Notes: generated from the sequence alone by a model not told the origin. Positions 7,674 through 15,272 are shown, numbered from the stretch's first letter. The stretch is 16,430 bases of DNA from Candidatus Onthocola stercoravium (GCA_018711775.1 DVHV01000024.1:1-16430), one strand, 5' to 3'. Translations and numbers: made by a program.

Positions 7674-7702
7674 GTGCAAAATTCTATATATTATGCTATA
7701 AT
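7674..7702 (+). promoter_or_regulatory. Promoter of the ywiB-like/argS operon
   Basis: An extended -10, TGCTATAAT (7694-7702), follows a weak GTGCAA (7674-7679) with 17-bp spacing. Predicted start ~7709, leaving a ~21-base leader with the GGGGTG SD before the ATG at 7731. The 11-mer TATGCTATAAT (7692-7702) is identical to the one before mnmE. Confidence 0.65.
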
Positions 7703-7730
7703 TATCAAGAAAAAAAGCGGGGTGAAAAAA

Positions 7731-8072
7731 ATGCGCCGTAAAATAGATTGGCAATTGTCCGATAAAACGTCAGTTTTAGTTGATTTAAAAGATGTTTTTT
7801 GTAAATATGAAGAAGATAAATTTTTAGAATTTATTGAATCAGATGTAACAAATTATATAGATTTAGAAAATAAGAAGTATAAACGCTTATCTAGTGAATA
7901 TACTATGGAAATAGATTTTTTAAATAATGTTTGCGCATTTAATTTTCCAACTCATGAAAATTGTAGTTTTGATTGCGAAAGCAATATTGATATAGATGAA
8001 AAAAGAGTAACAATAAAATATAAAATAGCAGATGATGAAAAAATAATAACTATAAATATGAAAGAGGAATGA
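7731..8072 (+). CDS. Small beta-rich protein, probable YwiB-like (DUF1934) family
   Basis: 113 residues from ATG 7731, with SD GGGGTG (7719-7724) 6 bases upstream; a GTG at 7722 in frame is inside the SD and is less likely. The sequence alternates polar and hydrophobic residues (KFLEFIESD, YTMEIDFLNN, RVTIKYKIADDEKIITINM), as expected of a small beta-barrel. It has no signal peptide, membrane segment or Cys motif. Its position immediately before argS, with one base between stop and start, matches DUF1934/YwiB proteins, which often sit next to argS in Firmicutes. It is shorter than usual (~140 residues) and no strong family motif is visible, so the family call rests mainly on context. Biochemical role unknown. 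Confidence 0.6.
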   Translation: MRRKIDWQLSDKTSVLVDLKDVFCKYEEDKFLEFIESDVTNYIDLENKKYKRLSSEYTMEIDFLNNVCAFNFPTHENCSFDCESNIDIDEKRVTIKYKIADDEKIITINMKEE

Positions 8073-8073
8073 G

Positions 8074-9684
8074 ATGAAAGAATTAATAATTGCTGCTTTG
8101 CAAAAAAGCATTTCCGATATGGGAATTAATTATGATGGGGTTATTGAAATAAGTCGTCCTAAACAAAAAGAAAATGGCGATTATGCCAGTAATATTGCTA
8201 TGAAACTTGCTGGAATTATGCATGATAATCCTATGAATATTGCTGCATCTTTGGTTGATAATTTTAGTTGTTCACAAGTTACCAACATTGAAATTAAGGC
8301 TCCAGGTTTTATAAACTTTTTTGTAGCCAAGGATTACTTATTAGAAAACTTAAAAAAAGTTTTAGTGGAAAAAGAAAATTATGGACGAAGCAACATTGGT
8401 AATGGCCAAAAAATAAATATTGAATTTGTTAGTGCTAATCCTACTGGTATCCTTCATTTAGGTAATGCTAGGGGTGGTGCTTATGGGGATTCTCTTGCTC
8501 GTATAATGCGCTTCTGTGGCTTTGATGTAACTGAAGAATATTATATTAATGATGCCGGAAACCAAATCAATAATTTAGGTGAATCAATAAAAGCCCGTTA
8601 TTTTGAAATTTGTAAACAAGATTATCCAATGCCTGAAAACGGATACTTTGGTAAAGAAATAATTGCTATGGCTGAAGAAATTTATGCCGAACATCAAGAT
8701 ACTTATTTAAATAAAGATATTGAATTTTATAAAGAATTTGGTACCCAAAAAATGTTAGATCGTATCATCGCTGACTTAAAAGAATATGGTATCAATTATG
8801 ATGTATTTACTAGTGAAAAAGCCATCAGTAAAAAATATAATTTAAAAGATATAATAAACAAATTATCTCAAAATGGCTATACATATGTTAGCGATGGTGC
8901 TACTTGGTTTAAATGTAGTAGTATATTTGATGATAAAGACCATGTTTTAATTAAAGAAGATGGAACTCTTACTTATTTAGTCCCTGATATTGCATATCAC
9001 TATGATAAATATAATCGTGGATATGATAAGATGATTGATATCTTTGGAACAGACCATCATGGTTATGTTGCTAGACTTAAAAGTAGTGTTAAAGCTCTAG
9101 GTAACGATCCTGATAAACTAGAAGTAAAACTATTACAACTAGTTCGTCTTGTGGAAAATGGTGAAGTTGTCAAAATGAGCAAGCGTACTGGTAAATCTGT
9201 TACTTTAAAAGATTTAATTGATGAAGTTGGTGTCAATGCAGCTCGTTATTATTTTTCAAGATATAGCCTTGATACCCAAATGGATTTTGATCTAGGCCTA
9301 GCCAAAAGTAAATCTAACGAAAATCCAGTATTCTACGTATCTTATGCTTATGCGAGAATATCATCAATTTTAAGAGAAAAAGATACCAACAATATTCCTG
9401 AAAAATTTGAAACATTAAATAATATTGATACATATAATGTGTTAGAAGAAGTATATGCTTTTCCAGAAGTAGTTGAAAATGCCGCTTTAAAAGAACTTCC
9501 TCATTTAGTTACTAACTACGTTTATGAATTAGCGAATCTTTTTCATACATATTATTCTAAAAATAGAATACTTACTGATAATGAACAAGAAACTATGGAA
9601 AACATCTTGTTAATTAAAGGAATACGTCAAACAATATATAATGCATTAAATTTAATCGGGGTAATCCCACCAGAAAAAATGTAA
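8074..9684 (+). CDS. argS: Arginyl-tRNA synthetase
   Basis: Class I aminoacyl-tRNA synthetase charging tRNA-Arg in the cytoplasm. 536 residues, slightly short of many homologues. An N-terminal Add-1 domain (1-~110) is followed by SANPTGILHLGNARGGAYGD, in which HLGN (128-131) stands for the HIGH signature. GTDHHGYV lies at 325-332 and the second signature KMSKR at 367-371, followed by TGKSVTLKDLIDEVGVNAARY. A C-terminal DALR-type anticodon-binding domain starts near YAYARISSILRE. Replacement of the last His of HIGH by Asn is known in other Firmicutes ArgRS as far as I recall. The ATG is one base after the preceding stop, with AGAGGA upstream, so translation may be coupled. rpoE follows after 11 bases. 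Confidence 0.97.
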   Translation: MKELIIAALQKSISDMGINYDGVIEISRPKQKENGDYASNIAMKLAGIMHDNPMNIAASLVDNFSCSQVTNIEIKAPGFINFFVAKDYLLENLKKVLVEKENYGRSNIGNGQKINIEFVSANPTGILHLGNARGGAYGDSLARIMRFCGFDVTEEYYINDAGNQINNLGESIKARYFEICKQDYPMPENGYFGKEIIAMAEEIYAEHQDTYLNKDIEFYKEFGTQKMLDRIIADLKEYGINYDVFTSEKAISKKYNLKDIINKLSQNGYTYVSDGATWFKCSSIFDDKDHVLIKEDGTLTYLVPDIAYHYDKYNRGYDKMIDIFGTDHHGYVARLKSSVKALGNDPDKLEVKLLQLVRLVENGEVVKMSKRTGKSVTLKDLIDEVGVNAARYYFSRYSLDTQMDFDLGLAKSKSNENPVFYVSYAYARISSILREKDTNNIPEKFETLNNIDTYNVLEEVYAFPEVVENAALKELPHLVTNYVYELANLFHTYYSKNRILTDNEQETMENILLIKGIRQTIYNALNLIGVIPPEKM

Positions 9685-9695
9685 GGAGGACAATT

Positions 9696-10136
9696 ATGAA
9701 ATTAAGTGAAATACCAAAAGAAGAATTAGAATTAATGGGTTATGATGATATTGCTGCAGTAATACTACAAGAGTCTGGCAAAAAGATGAAATTGCAAGAT
9801 ATTTTCAAGAAAGTTTGTAAAGCATTAGATTTACCAGATAGTGTTGTGGAAGATCAACTTATGGACTTTTTTGAACTAATGTCAATTAATAAAAAGTTTA
9901 TTATGTTAAAAAATGGTTACTGGGATCTTCAAACTCGTCATAAATTAGATATTGTTATTGAAGATGAAGAAGAAGACGAAGAAGAATTAGAAATTGAAGA
10001 TGAAGAAATTGAAGATATCGAAGAACCAGAAGAAGATGACATTTTCTATGATAAAGACGATGAAACTGAAGATGTCGATGATGATGACCTAGCAGACCTT
10101 GTTGTAATTGATTCCGAAGATGAAGCTAATATGTAG
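9696..10136 (+). CDS. rpoE: DNA-directed RNA polymerase delta subunit
   Basis: Delta binds core RNA polymerase, raises promoter selectivity and recycling, and helps displace nucleic acid. 146 residues, with an N-terminal HARE-HTH globular domain (~1-88: MGYDDIAAVILQESGKKMKLQDIF through NGYWDLQTRHKLDI). A highly acidic Asp/Glu tail (~91-146) that mimics nucleic acid in known delta proteins follows. The SD AAGGAGGA (9683-9690) overlaps the argS stop. The gene is nearly restricted to Bacilli, so it is the best lineage marker here. The stop codon lies inside the right arm of a hairpin with a T-rich tail, which may reduce read-through into prfA. Confidence 0.95.
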   Translation: MKLSEIPKEELELMGYDDIAAVILQESGKKMKLQDIFKKVCKALDLPDSVVEDQLMDFFELMSINKKFIMLKNGYWDLQTRHKLDIVIEDEEEDEEELEIEDEEIEDIEEPEEDDIFYDKDDETEDVDDDDLADLVVIDSEDEANM

Positions 10137-10152
10137 CTTCGTTTTGTGTTTT
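10122..10152 (+). terminator. Weak terminator or attenuator between rpoE and prfA
   Basis: A perfect 7-bp stem, GAAGCTA (10122-10128) with TAGCTTC (10134-10140), has a 5-base loop and is followed by GTTTTGTGTTTT. The rpoE TAG is the first three bases of the right arm, so translating ribosomes would mask the stem. The interrupted T-run suggests partial termination. Confidence 0.5.
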
Positions 10153-10174
10153 AAAAATTATAAGGAGGAAAGTT

Positions 10175-11239
10175 ATGTTTAATAGATTAGAAGCAATAGT
10201 AAAAAAATATGAAGAAATAAAAGAAGAATTAGTTAAACCAGAAGTTTTAAGTGATTTTAATAAATTAAGAGAATTATCTAAAGAAGAAAGTGACTTAAAA
10301 GAAACAGTAGATGTCTATAATGAATATAAAAAAGTAAAAGATAATTTGGCTCAAGCCCATGAGATGGAAAATGATCCTGAACTAAAAGATATTGCGGCTT
10401 CTGAAATAGAAACTTTAACCAATCAAGAACAAGAATTATATAAGAAATTAGAAATTCTTTTAGTACCTAAAGATGAAAATGATGGCAAGAATGTTATCAT
10501 GGAAATTCGTGGCGCTGCTGGTGGGGATGAAGCCAACATATTCGCCGGAGACCTATTTAGAATGTATTCGCATTATGCTGAGGCTAATGGCTGGAAAATT
10601 GAAATTATTCACGAGGTTGAAGGAACTAGTGGTGGTTATTCCCAAATTGAATTTATGGTAAAGGGAGATAATGTTTACTCTAAATTAAAATATGAAAGTG
10701 GTTCTCATCGTGTTCAAAGAGTCCCAGTTACAGAAACTCAAGGACGAGTTCATACATCTACTGCTACTGTCTTAGTTATGCCAGAAGTAGAAACATCAAA
10801 TATTGAAGTTAAAGAAAGTGACATTAAAATGGATGTTTACCACTCAAGTGGTGCCGGTGGACAATCAGTTAATACTTCCAATTCTGCAGTTAGACTTACG
10901 CATATTCCAACTGGAATAGTTGTAACTTGCCAAGTAGAAAGAAGCCAACTTAAGAATCGTGAAAGAGCCATGAACTTACTAAAAATTAGGATTAACGAAG
11001 AAGCCCGCTTGAAAGAAGAACAAGAACTCGGAGCAGCAAGAAAAAGTAAAATAGGTACCGGAGACCGTTCAGAAAAGATAAGAACTTATAATTATCCTCA
11101 AAATAGAGTAACAGACCATCGTATCAATTTTTCTATCATGAGTCTTGACCGTGTTATGGATGGTGACCTTGAACCAATCATTGAAGCCTTACAAACAGAA
11201 GATTTAAAATTAAAACTTGCTGGAGAGAAATTTGAATAG
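10175..11239 (+). CDS. prfA: Peptide chain release factor 1
   Basis: RF1 recognises UAA and UAG in the ribosomal A site and triggers peptide release. 354 residues. An N-terminal coiled-coil-rich domain (~1-100) is followed by RGAAGGDEANIFAGDLF. The codon-recognition tripeptide P-V-T is at 184-186 in RVQRVPVTETQGRVHTS, the RF1 type and not the RF2 SPF. The catalytic GGQ is at 228-230 in HSSGAGGQSVNTSNSAVRLTH. Gln230 is the residue methylated by PrmC, whose gene overlaps the end of this one. The SD AAGGAGGA lies upstream of ATG 10175. Confidence 0.97.
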   Translation: MFNRLEAIVKKYEEIKEELVKPEVLSDFNKLRELSKEESDLKETVDVYNEYKKVKDNLAQAHEMENDPELKDIAASEIETLTNQEQELYKKLEILLVPKDENDGKNVIMEIRGAAGGDEANIFAGDLFRMYSHYAEANGWKIEIIHEVEGTSGGYSQIEFMVKGDNVYSKLKYESGSHRVQRVPVTETQGRVHTSTATVLVMPEVETSNIEVKESDIKMDVYHSSGAGGQSVNTSNSAVRLTHIPTGIVVTCQVERSQLKNRERAMNLLKIRINEEARLKEEQELGAARKSKIGTGDRSEKIRTYNYPQNRVTDHRINFSIMSLDRVMDGDLEPIIEALQTEDLKLKLAGEKFE

Positions 11240-11963
11240 ACCACAAAATATCAACATTAAAGATTGGCAAATATTAAAAGAAAAATATCCTAATAATTTA
11301 GAAGAAATTGTAAGTAAAATAGAAAGTGGCTATCCAATTCAATATTTAATTGGCAATGTTGAGTTTCTAGATTGTCTAATTGATGTTGATGATAGAGTTT
11401 TAATACCCCGATTTGAAACTGAATATTTAGTATCCCTTGTAATCGATTATGCTAAAAAGCATTTTAATCACAAGATATCAACAATCGATTTAGGTACTGG
11501 CAGTGGTTGCATTGCTATTGCTTTAAAAAAGCACTTAGATTCGCAAGTTACTGCTGTAGATATTTCTCTTGATGCCTTGGATTTGGCTAAGTATAATGCT
11601 CAAAAAAATAACGCTGAAATAGAATTCATCCATCAAGATATGCTAAATGATTTAAAAGATAATTATGATATTATTATCTCTAATCCACCATACATTCCTC
11701 ATGATGGCTATGTGGAAGATAAAGTTTTAAAGTATGAGCCCCACATAGCCTTATTTGCGGAAGATAACGGACTTTACTTTTATAAACAAATTATCAACAA
11801 GCATTTAAAAAATCTAAATAAACCAGGGCTTATGGCTTTTGAAATTTGGGATAATGAATCATCAGACTTACAAAAATTTTTAGATGCTAATACTAATTTA
11901 AAATATGAATTTGCAAGTGACTTAACAGGACGGACTAGATATTTATTTATTTTTAATGAATAA
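11232..11963 (+). CDS. prmC: Release factor glutamine methyltransferase PrmC, short N-terminal domain
   Basis: Methylates the Gln of the GGQ loop in RF1/RF2 using SAM. A TTG start at 11232 is chosen because GGAGA (11222-11226) lies 5 bases upstream; it overlaps the prfA stop by 8 bases, fitting translational coupling. A TTG at 11217 in the same frame is the only other close start. It gives 243 residues: SAM motif DLGTGSG at 86-92 and catalytic NPPY at 151-154 (ISNPPYIP), with YPIQYLIGNVEF and DDRVLIPRFETE before the Rossmann fold. The usual PRPETE is PRFETE here. The N-terminal release-factor-binding helical domain is only ~33 residues before GYPIQYL, against roughly 65-70 in most PrmC, so part of the helix bundle is missing. 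Confidence 0.93.
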   Translation: MNRPQNINIKDWQILKEKYPNNLEEIVSKIESGYPIQYLIGNVEFLDCLIDVDDRVLIPRFETEYLVSLVIDYAKKHFNHKISTIDLGTGSGCIAIALKKHLDSQVTAVDISLDALDLAKYNAQKNNAEIEFIHQDMLNDLKDNYDIIISNPPYIPHDGYVEDKVLKYEPHIALFAEDNGLYFYKQIINKHLKNLNKPGLMAFEIWDNESSDLQKFLDANTNLKYEFASDLTGRTRYLFIFNE

Positions 11964-12033
11964 AATAAGCAATGATTACGCAATATTATTTTAGGTGATA
12001 ATATTGAAAAAAATAATCATTGCTTTATTTTTT
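11962..12033 (+). promoter_or_regulatory. Nested inverted repeats enclosing the spoIIR ribosome binding site and start
   Basis: An outer perfect 12-bp repeat, AAGCAATGATTA (11967-11978) with TAATCATTGCTT (12014-12025), can extend 5 bp further across one bulged T (11962-11966 with 12027-12031). An inner perfect 9-bp repeat, CAATATTAT (11981-11989) with ATAATATTG (11998-12006), leaves only TTTAGGTG in the apical loop. The SD is in the loop, and the TTG start (12004-12006) pairs with CAA (11981-11983). A run of six Ts at 12028-12033 follows the right arm. It could be a prmC terminator reaching into spoIIR, a translational switch, or both. Confidence 0.65.
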
Positions 12034-12513
12034 GTAACACTTCTATTTTGTTTATCAATAGAATCTTCTGGAGAAGTTTTAATACCTAATAATGCTATAA
12101 GATTTCGTATTATAGCTAACAGCAATTCTCCAGAAGACCAAGAAACAAAAATGCAAATTCGTGAAAAAATAGAACCAGTTTTTGCAGAAATCCTCGAAAA
12201 ATCTAACTCTAAAGAAGAAACTAAAGAACTTATAAACCAGAATATGGCCAAATTTGAAAGTATTATTGAAAGTTTTAATGTCGAATATACTATTAATTAC
12301 GGTAATAATTATTTTCCCGAAAAGGAATACAAAGGAGTAATGTATCCTGAAGGTAATTATGAATCACTAGTAATAACATTAGGTTCTGGCCTCGGAGAAA
12401 ATTGGTGGTGCGTTTTATTCCCACCGTTATGTCTGCTTGAAGCTGAGGAAGAAGAAACTAATTCTGCTAATTACACTTTTTATATTAAAGAAGTTATAGA
12501 AAAATTTTCTTAA
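12004..12513 (+). CDS. spoIIR: Stage II sporulation protein R
   Basis: In Bacillus, SpoIIR is made in the forespore under sigma-F, is secreted into the intermembrane space and activates SpoIIGA to process pro-sigma-E in the mother cell. Here it has 169 residues from a TTG at 12004, with AGGTGA (11993-11998) 5 bases upstream; a GTG at 11995 falls inside the SD. An N-terminal signal/anchor is seen (MKKIIIALFFVTLLFCLSI, ~1-19). The family core includes IRFRIIANSNSPEDQ and YPEGNYESLVITLGSGLGENWWCVLFPPLC. The acidic stretch EAEEEE follows. The order prfA-prmC-spoIIR-mntP resembles Bacillus with the intervening genes removed. Expression is likely controlled by the hairpin over its start. I could not identify a convincing sigma-F promoter. 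Confidence 0.95.
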   Translation: MKKIIIALFFVTLLFCLSIESSGEVLIPNNAIRFRIIANSNSPEDQETKMQIREKIEPVFAEILEKSNSKEETKELINQNMAKFESIIESFNVEYTINYGNNYFPEKEYKGVMYPEGNYESLVITLGSGLGENWWCVLFPPLCLLEAEEEETNSANYTFYIKEVIEKFS

Positions 12514-12543
12514 ATATGCATATATTTGATTAAGGTGATCAAT

Positions 12544-13080
12544 ATGCAAGAAATAGTATCCATTTTATTAATAGGAATATCCTTATCAATGGATACTTTT
12601 TCTTTGTCTTTATCTGTTGGCTCAATTGCTAACAAAAATAATCTTATTAAAATTCTTCCGTTATTTGTTGGTATATTTCATTTTTTTATGCCCCTATTAG
12701 GTAACTTTATAGGTCTTAGTATCATTAAATTGTTAGATTTAGCCAGCAATGTAATTTTAGGGTCTGTTTTAATAGTCCTCGGTATTAATTTAGCCGTTCA
12801 CTATATAAAAGATGAAACAGCAGATATTAAGATAAGTTTTTTAGGTCTAATTTTTTTTGCTCTAAGTGTCTCTATTGATAGTTTTTCTGTTGGTCTTGGA
12901 ATTAATGATATAACTTCAAATTCCATTCTTGCCAGTATTATATTTGCTTTATGTAGTGCAGCCTTCACCTATTTAGGTATAATTATCGGAAAATATAGTA
13001 GTAAACTCATAGGTAAATATGCTATCATTTTAGGTATATTACTATTATTGTTATTAGGAATATTTCACCTTTTAATCTAA
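12544..13080 (+). CDS. mntP: MntP-like membrane protein, putative manganese exporter
   Basis: Probable Mn2+ efflux protein of the cytoplasmic membrane, MntP/YebN (DUF204) superfamily. 178 residues from ATG 12544, with AAGGTGA (12532-12538) 5 bases upstream; a TTG at 12526 in frame lies before the SD and is rejected. About six hydrophobic segments are arranged as two repeats. Each carries an Asp motif, LSMDTFSLSLSVG (Asp17) and VSIDSFSVGLG (Asp112), corresponding to the paired acidic residues conserved in MntP. The B. subtilis mntP (ywlD) also lies downstream of spoIIR, which supports the call. The related sporulation protein YtaF has a similar fold and is the alternative. The SD lies between short inverted repeats (12519-12546). 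Confidence 0.78.
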   Translation: MQEIVSILLIGISLSMDTFSLSLSVGSIANKNNLIKILPLFVGIFHFFMPLLGNFIGLSIIKLLDLASNVILGSVLIVLGINLAVHYIKDETADIKISFLGLIFFALSVSIDSFSVGLGINDITSNSILASIIFALCSAAFTYLGIIIGKYSSKLIGKYAIILGILLLLLLGIFHLLI

Positions 13081-13092
13081 AAATGTTATAAT
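13064..13092 (+). promoter_or_regulatory. Candidate promoter of the ATP-grasp gene with a very short leader
   Basis: An extended -10, TGTTATAAT (13084-13092), has TTCACC (13064-13069) 17 bp before the hexamer. The predicted start near 13099 is only ~10 bases from the ATG at 13109, so the mRNA would be almost leaderless. The upstream gene ends at 13080. Confidence 0.5.
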
Positions 13093-13108
13093 TAACTCGG
13101 TGGTAACT

Positions 13109-13999
13109 ATGCTTACATTTGATGAACTTATAAATGAACTATGTAAAGAAAAAGGTATTAAACTAACAAGCATATCTAAAAATTGGATTAAAGTTCTAGA
13201 GCGTGACAATCAAATTCATTATATTATCTCTCATAAATTTGATCTTAATAATAATTCAGTTACTAAAATTCTTGATGACAAATATGCTTTTTATGAACTT
13301 ATGGAATTAAAGAAAAATCCTATAATAAAACATCATATAATATTTAGAAATTATTCCAAAGATTATATTAAAGAGCTATATGAATTATATAATCATAATT
13401 TAGTTATTAAAGCCAATCTTGGAACCTGTGGCAAAGAAGTATTCCATGAAACTGTTTTAGAAAAAATATATGATTTATTAGATAATCTATTAATTAAAAA
13501 TTATTCTTTAAGTATATGTCCTTACATAAATATTAAAAATGAATATCGTGTTATAATTTTAGATAGCCAAATACTACTAATGTATGGTAAAATAAAACCT
13601 GTTGTCTATGGTGATGGAAAGAAAACACTTAGAGAATTATTAATAGAATTTAATCCACATTATTTTGAAAATAAGAAAAATATTCCCAATATTGTTTTAA
13701 ATAAGGAAGAAAAATATGAATATAATTGGCAATTCAATTTATCTAAAGGGGCCAATATATTTATGGATATTCCCAAATTTTTAGAAGAAAGAATTTCTAA
13801 ACTTGCATTAAAAGTTGCTAAAGAAATAAATATTAGATTTTGTAGTATTGATATCATATTAGATAAAGAAGATAATTTGTATTTGATGGAAGCCAATAGT
13901 GGTGTAATGATGGACAATTTTATGAACATTCATGAAAATGGTATAAATATTGCTAAATATGTTTATGGAAGTGCCATAAATAAAATGTTTGTAAAATAA
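13109..13999 (+). CDS. ATP-grasp ligase-like protein (cyanophycin synthetase/GshF-like)
   Basis: 296 residues from ATG 13109, preceded by GGTGG at 13099-13103. ATP-grasp enzymes activate a carboxylate as acyl-phosphate and join it to an amine or thiol. Visible elements: VIKANLGTCGKEVF (99-112) with the ATP-binding Lys101 and Gly-rich turn; EYRVIILDSQILLMYGKIKP (145-164) and VVYGDGKKTLRELL (165-178), closely resembling the ATP-grasp part of cyanophycin synthetases; and SIDIILD (247-252) plus LMEANSG (259-265), supplying metal ligands Asp248, Glu261 and Asn263. The ~95 N-terminal residues are a pre-ATP-grasp-like region. No membrane segment and no Mur-ligase half are seen, so it is not a full CphA. 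The substrate is unknown, and a peptide, amino-acid or dipeptide ligase is possible. Nothing in the neighbourhood fixes the role, though murA follows. Confidence 0.8.
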   Translation: MLTFDELINELCKEKGIKLTSISKNWIKVLERDNQIHYIISHKFDLNNNSVTKILDDKYAFYELMELKKNPIIKHHIIFRNYSKDYIKELYELYNHNLVIKANLGTCGKEVFHETVLEKIYDLLDNLLIKNYSLSICPYINIKNEYRVIILDSQILLMYGKIKPVVYGDGKKTLRELLIEFNPHYFENKKNIPNIVLNKEEKYEYNWQFNLSKGANIFMDIPKFLEERISKLALKVAKEINIRFCSIDIILDKEDNLYLMEANSGVMMDNFMNIHENGINIAKYVYGSAINKMFVK

Positions 14000-14017
14000 A
14001 ATATATTGGAGGTAAAT

Positions 14018-15271
14018 ATGAAGAAAATAATTATTGAAGGAAATAAGACTTTAAGTGGAACAATTAAAATTGGTGGTGCTAAAAATAGTGTAGTTGCTTT
14101 GATTCCGGCATCAATAATGGCCAAAGGAAAAGTAAAAATAACAAACGTTCCCAATATATCTGATAAAGATGCATTAATAGAAATATTAAAATTGTTAAAT
14201 GTTGAAGTAAAAAAAAGCAGTGGAATTATAGAAATAGATTCAACTAATATCATTAATGGTGTAATACCTGAAAATTTAAGCAATAAATTGCGGGCATCTT
14301 ATTACTTTATGGGAGCTTTACTTGCTAGATTTAAAAAAGTGGAAATGTATTTCCCTGGAGGATGTAATATAGGTTCTAGACCAATAGATTTACATTTAAA
14401 GGGTTTTGAAGCACTTGGTGCAACAATTACTAAAGAAGATAGCAAGTATTTAATAGAAGCAACTGAACTAAAAGGTACTGATATTATGCTTGATTTTGCC
14501 TCTGTTGGTGCAACTGTTAACTTAATGATAGCAGCAACTATGGCTAAAGGGACAACGCATATTATGAATGCTGCAAGAGAAGCTGAAATTGTCAATATTG
14601 CTGAATTATTAAATAATATGGGAGCAAAGGTTACTGGTGCTGGAACTGAAGAAATAACTATCGAAGGAGTTGATGAACTTCATAGCGCTGAAATTAAAGT
14701 AATTCCCGATCGTATTGAAGCTGGAACTTACATAATTATGGGAGCTTTACTAGGAGATAACTTAACCATTGAAGGAATGATTCCTGAACACAACATTCTT
14801 CTTTTAAATAAATTGCAAGAAATGGGTGTTAATTTTAAATTGCAAAACCATAAAATAATCTTAAATAAATCTAGTAATCTAAAGCCAACTAACGTTAGAA
14901 CTGCTATATATCCTGGTTTTCCTACTGATTTAGGTCAACCAATGGCAGTATTATTAACTCAAGCAAATGGTGTATCGCTGTTTGAAGAAACTATTTGGGA
15001 AAATCGCATGGGACACGTCAAATATTTAAACAAAATGGGAGCAAATATTGAAGCAGAAAGACAATGTGCCAAAATAACTGGTCCAACCCATCTTCACGGT
15101 GCAGAAATTACTGCTACTGACCTTCGTGCTGGTGCAGCCTTAGTTACCGCTGGATTAATTGCTGATGGCACGACAATTATTAATGATGCTGAACATATTT
15201 TAAGAGGTTACGAACGAATTATCAACAAATTATCTTCAGTTGGTGCTAATATTAAAATTATTGAAGTATAA
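14018..15271 (+). CDS. murA: UDP-N-acetylglucosamine 1-carboxyvinyltransferase
   Basis: First committed step of peptidoglycan synthesis: transfer of enolpyruvate from PEP to UDP-GlcNAc in the cytoplasm. 417 residues from ATG 14018, with the strong SD GGAGGT (14008-14013); a TTG at 14006 in frame precedes the SD and is rejected. Key residues: Lys22-Asn23 in GGAKNSVVAL; the active-site Cys116 in FPGGCNIGSRPID, so this is the fosfomycin-sensitive Cys type; Asp304 in YPGFPTDLGQPMA; and the GYERIINKLSSVGA end. Firmicutes often carry two copies (MurAA, MurAB) and which one this is cannot be said. The TAA is followed one base later by a terminator hairpin. Confidence 0.96.
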   Translation: MKKIIIEGNKTLSGTIKIGGAKNSVVALIPASIMAKGKVKITNVPNISDKDALIEILKLLNVEVKKSSGIIEIDSTNIINGVIPENLSNKLRASYYFMGALLARFKKVEMYFPGGCNIGSRPIDLHLKGFEALGATITKEDSKYLIEATELKGTDIMLDFASVGATVNLMIAATMAKGTTHIMNAAREAEIVNIAELLNNMGAKVTGAGTEEITIEGVDELHSAEIKVIPDRIEAGTYIIMGALLGDNLTIEGMIPEHNILLLNKLQEMGVNFKLQNHKIILNKSSNLKPTNVRTAIYPGFPTDLGQPMAVLLTQANGVSLFEETIWENRMGHVKYLNKMGANIEAERQCAKITGPTHLHGAEITATDLRAGAALVTAGLIADGTTIINDAEHILRGYERIINKLSSVGANIKIIEV

Positions 15272-15272
15272 T

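Noticed and set aside
9961..10120. Repetitive GAA/GAT-rich tract as a DNA repeat
   Set aside because: It encodes the normal acidic tail of the delta subunit; the repetition follows from Glu/Asp codons.
11994..12002. GGTGATAAT matches the sigma-F -10 pattern GGNNANANT upstream of spoIIR
   Set aside because: It is the SD plus spacer; transcription from it would start after the TTG start codon, and no sigma-F -35 lies 15-17 bp upstream.
12311..12323. ATTTTCCCGAAAA in spoIIR as a second NBS
   Set aside because: One half-site is good, but the GGG of the other half is missing, so it is not a palindrome.
12526..12543. Upstream TTG/GTG starts for mntP, murA, the ATP-grasp, spoIIR and the ywiB-like gene
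   Set aside because: Each lies before or within the SD that serves the downstream start with 5-6 base spacing.
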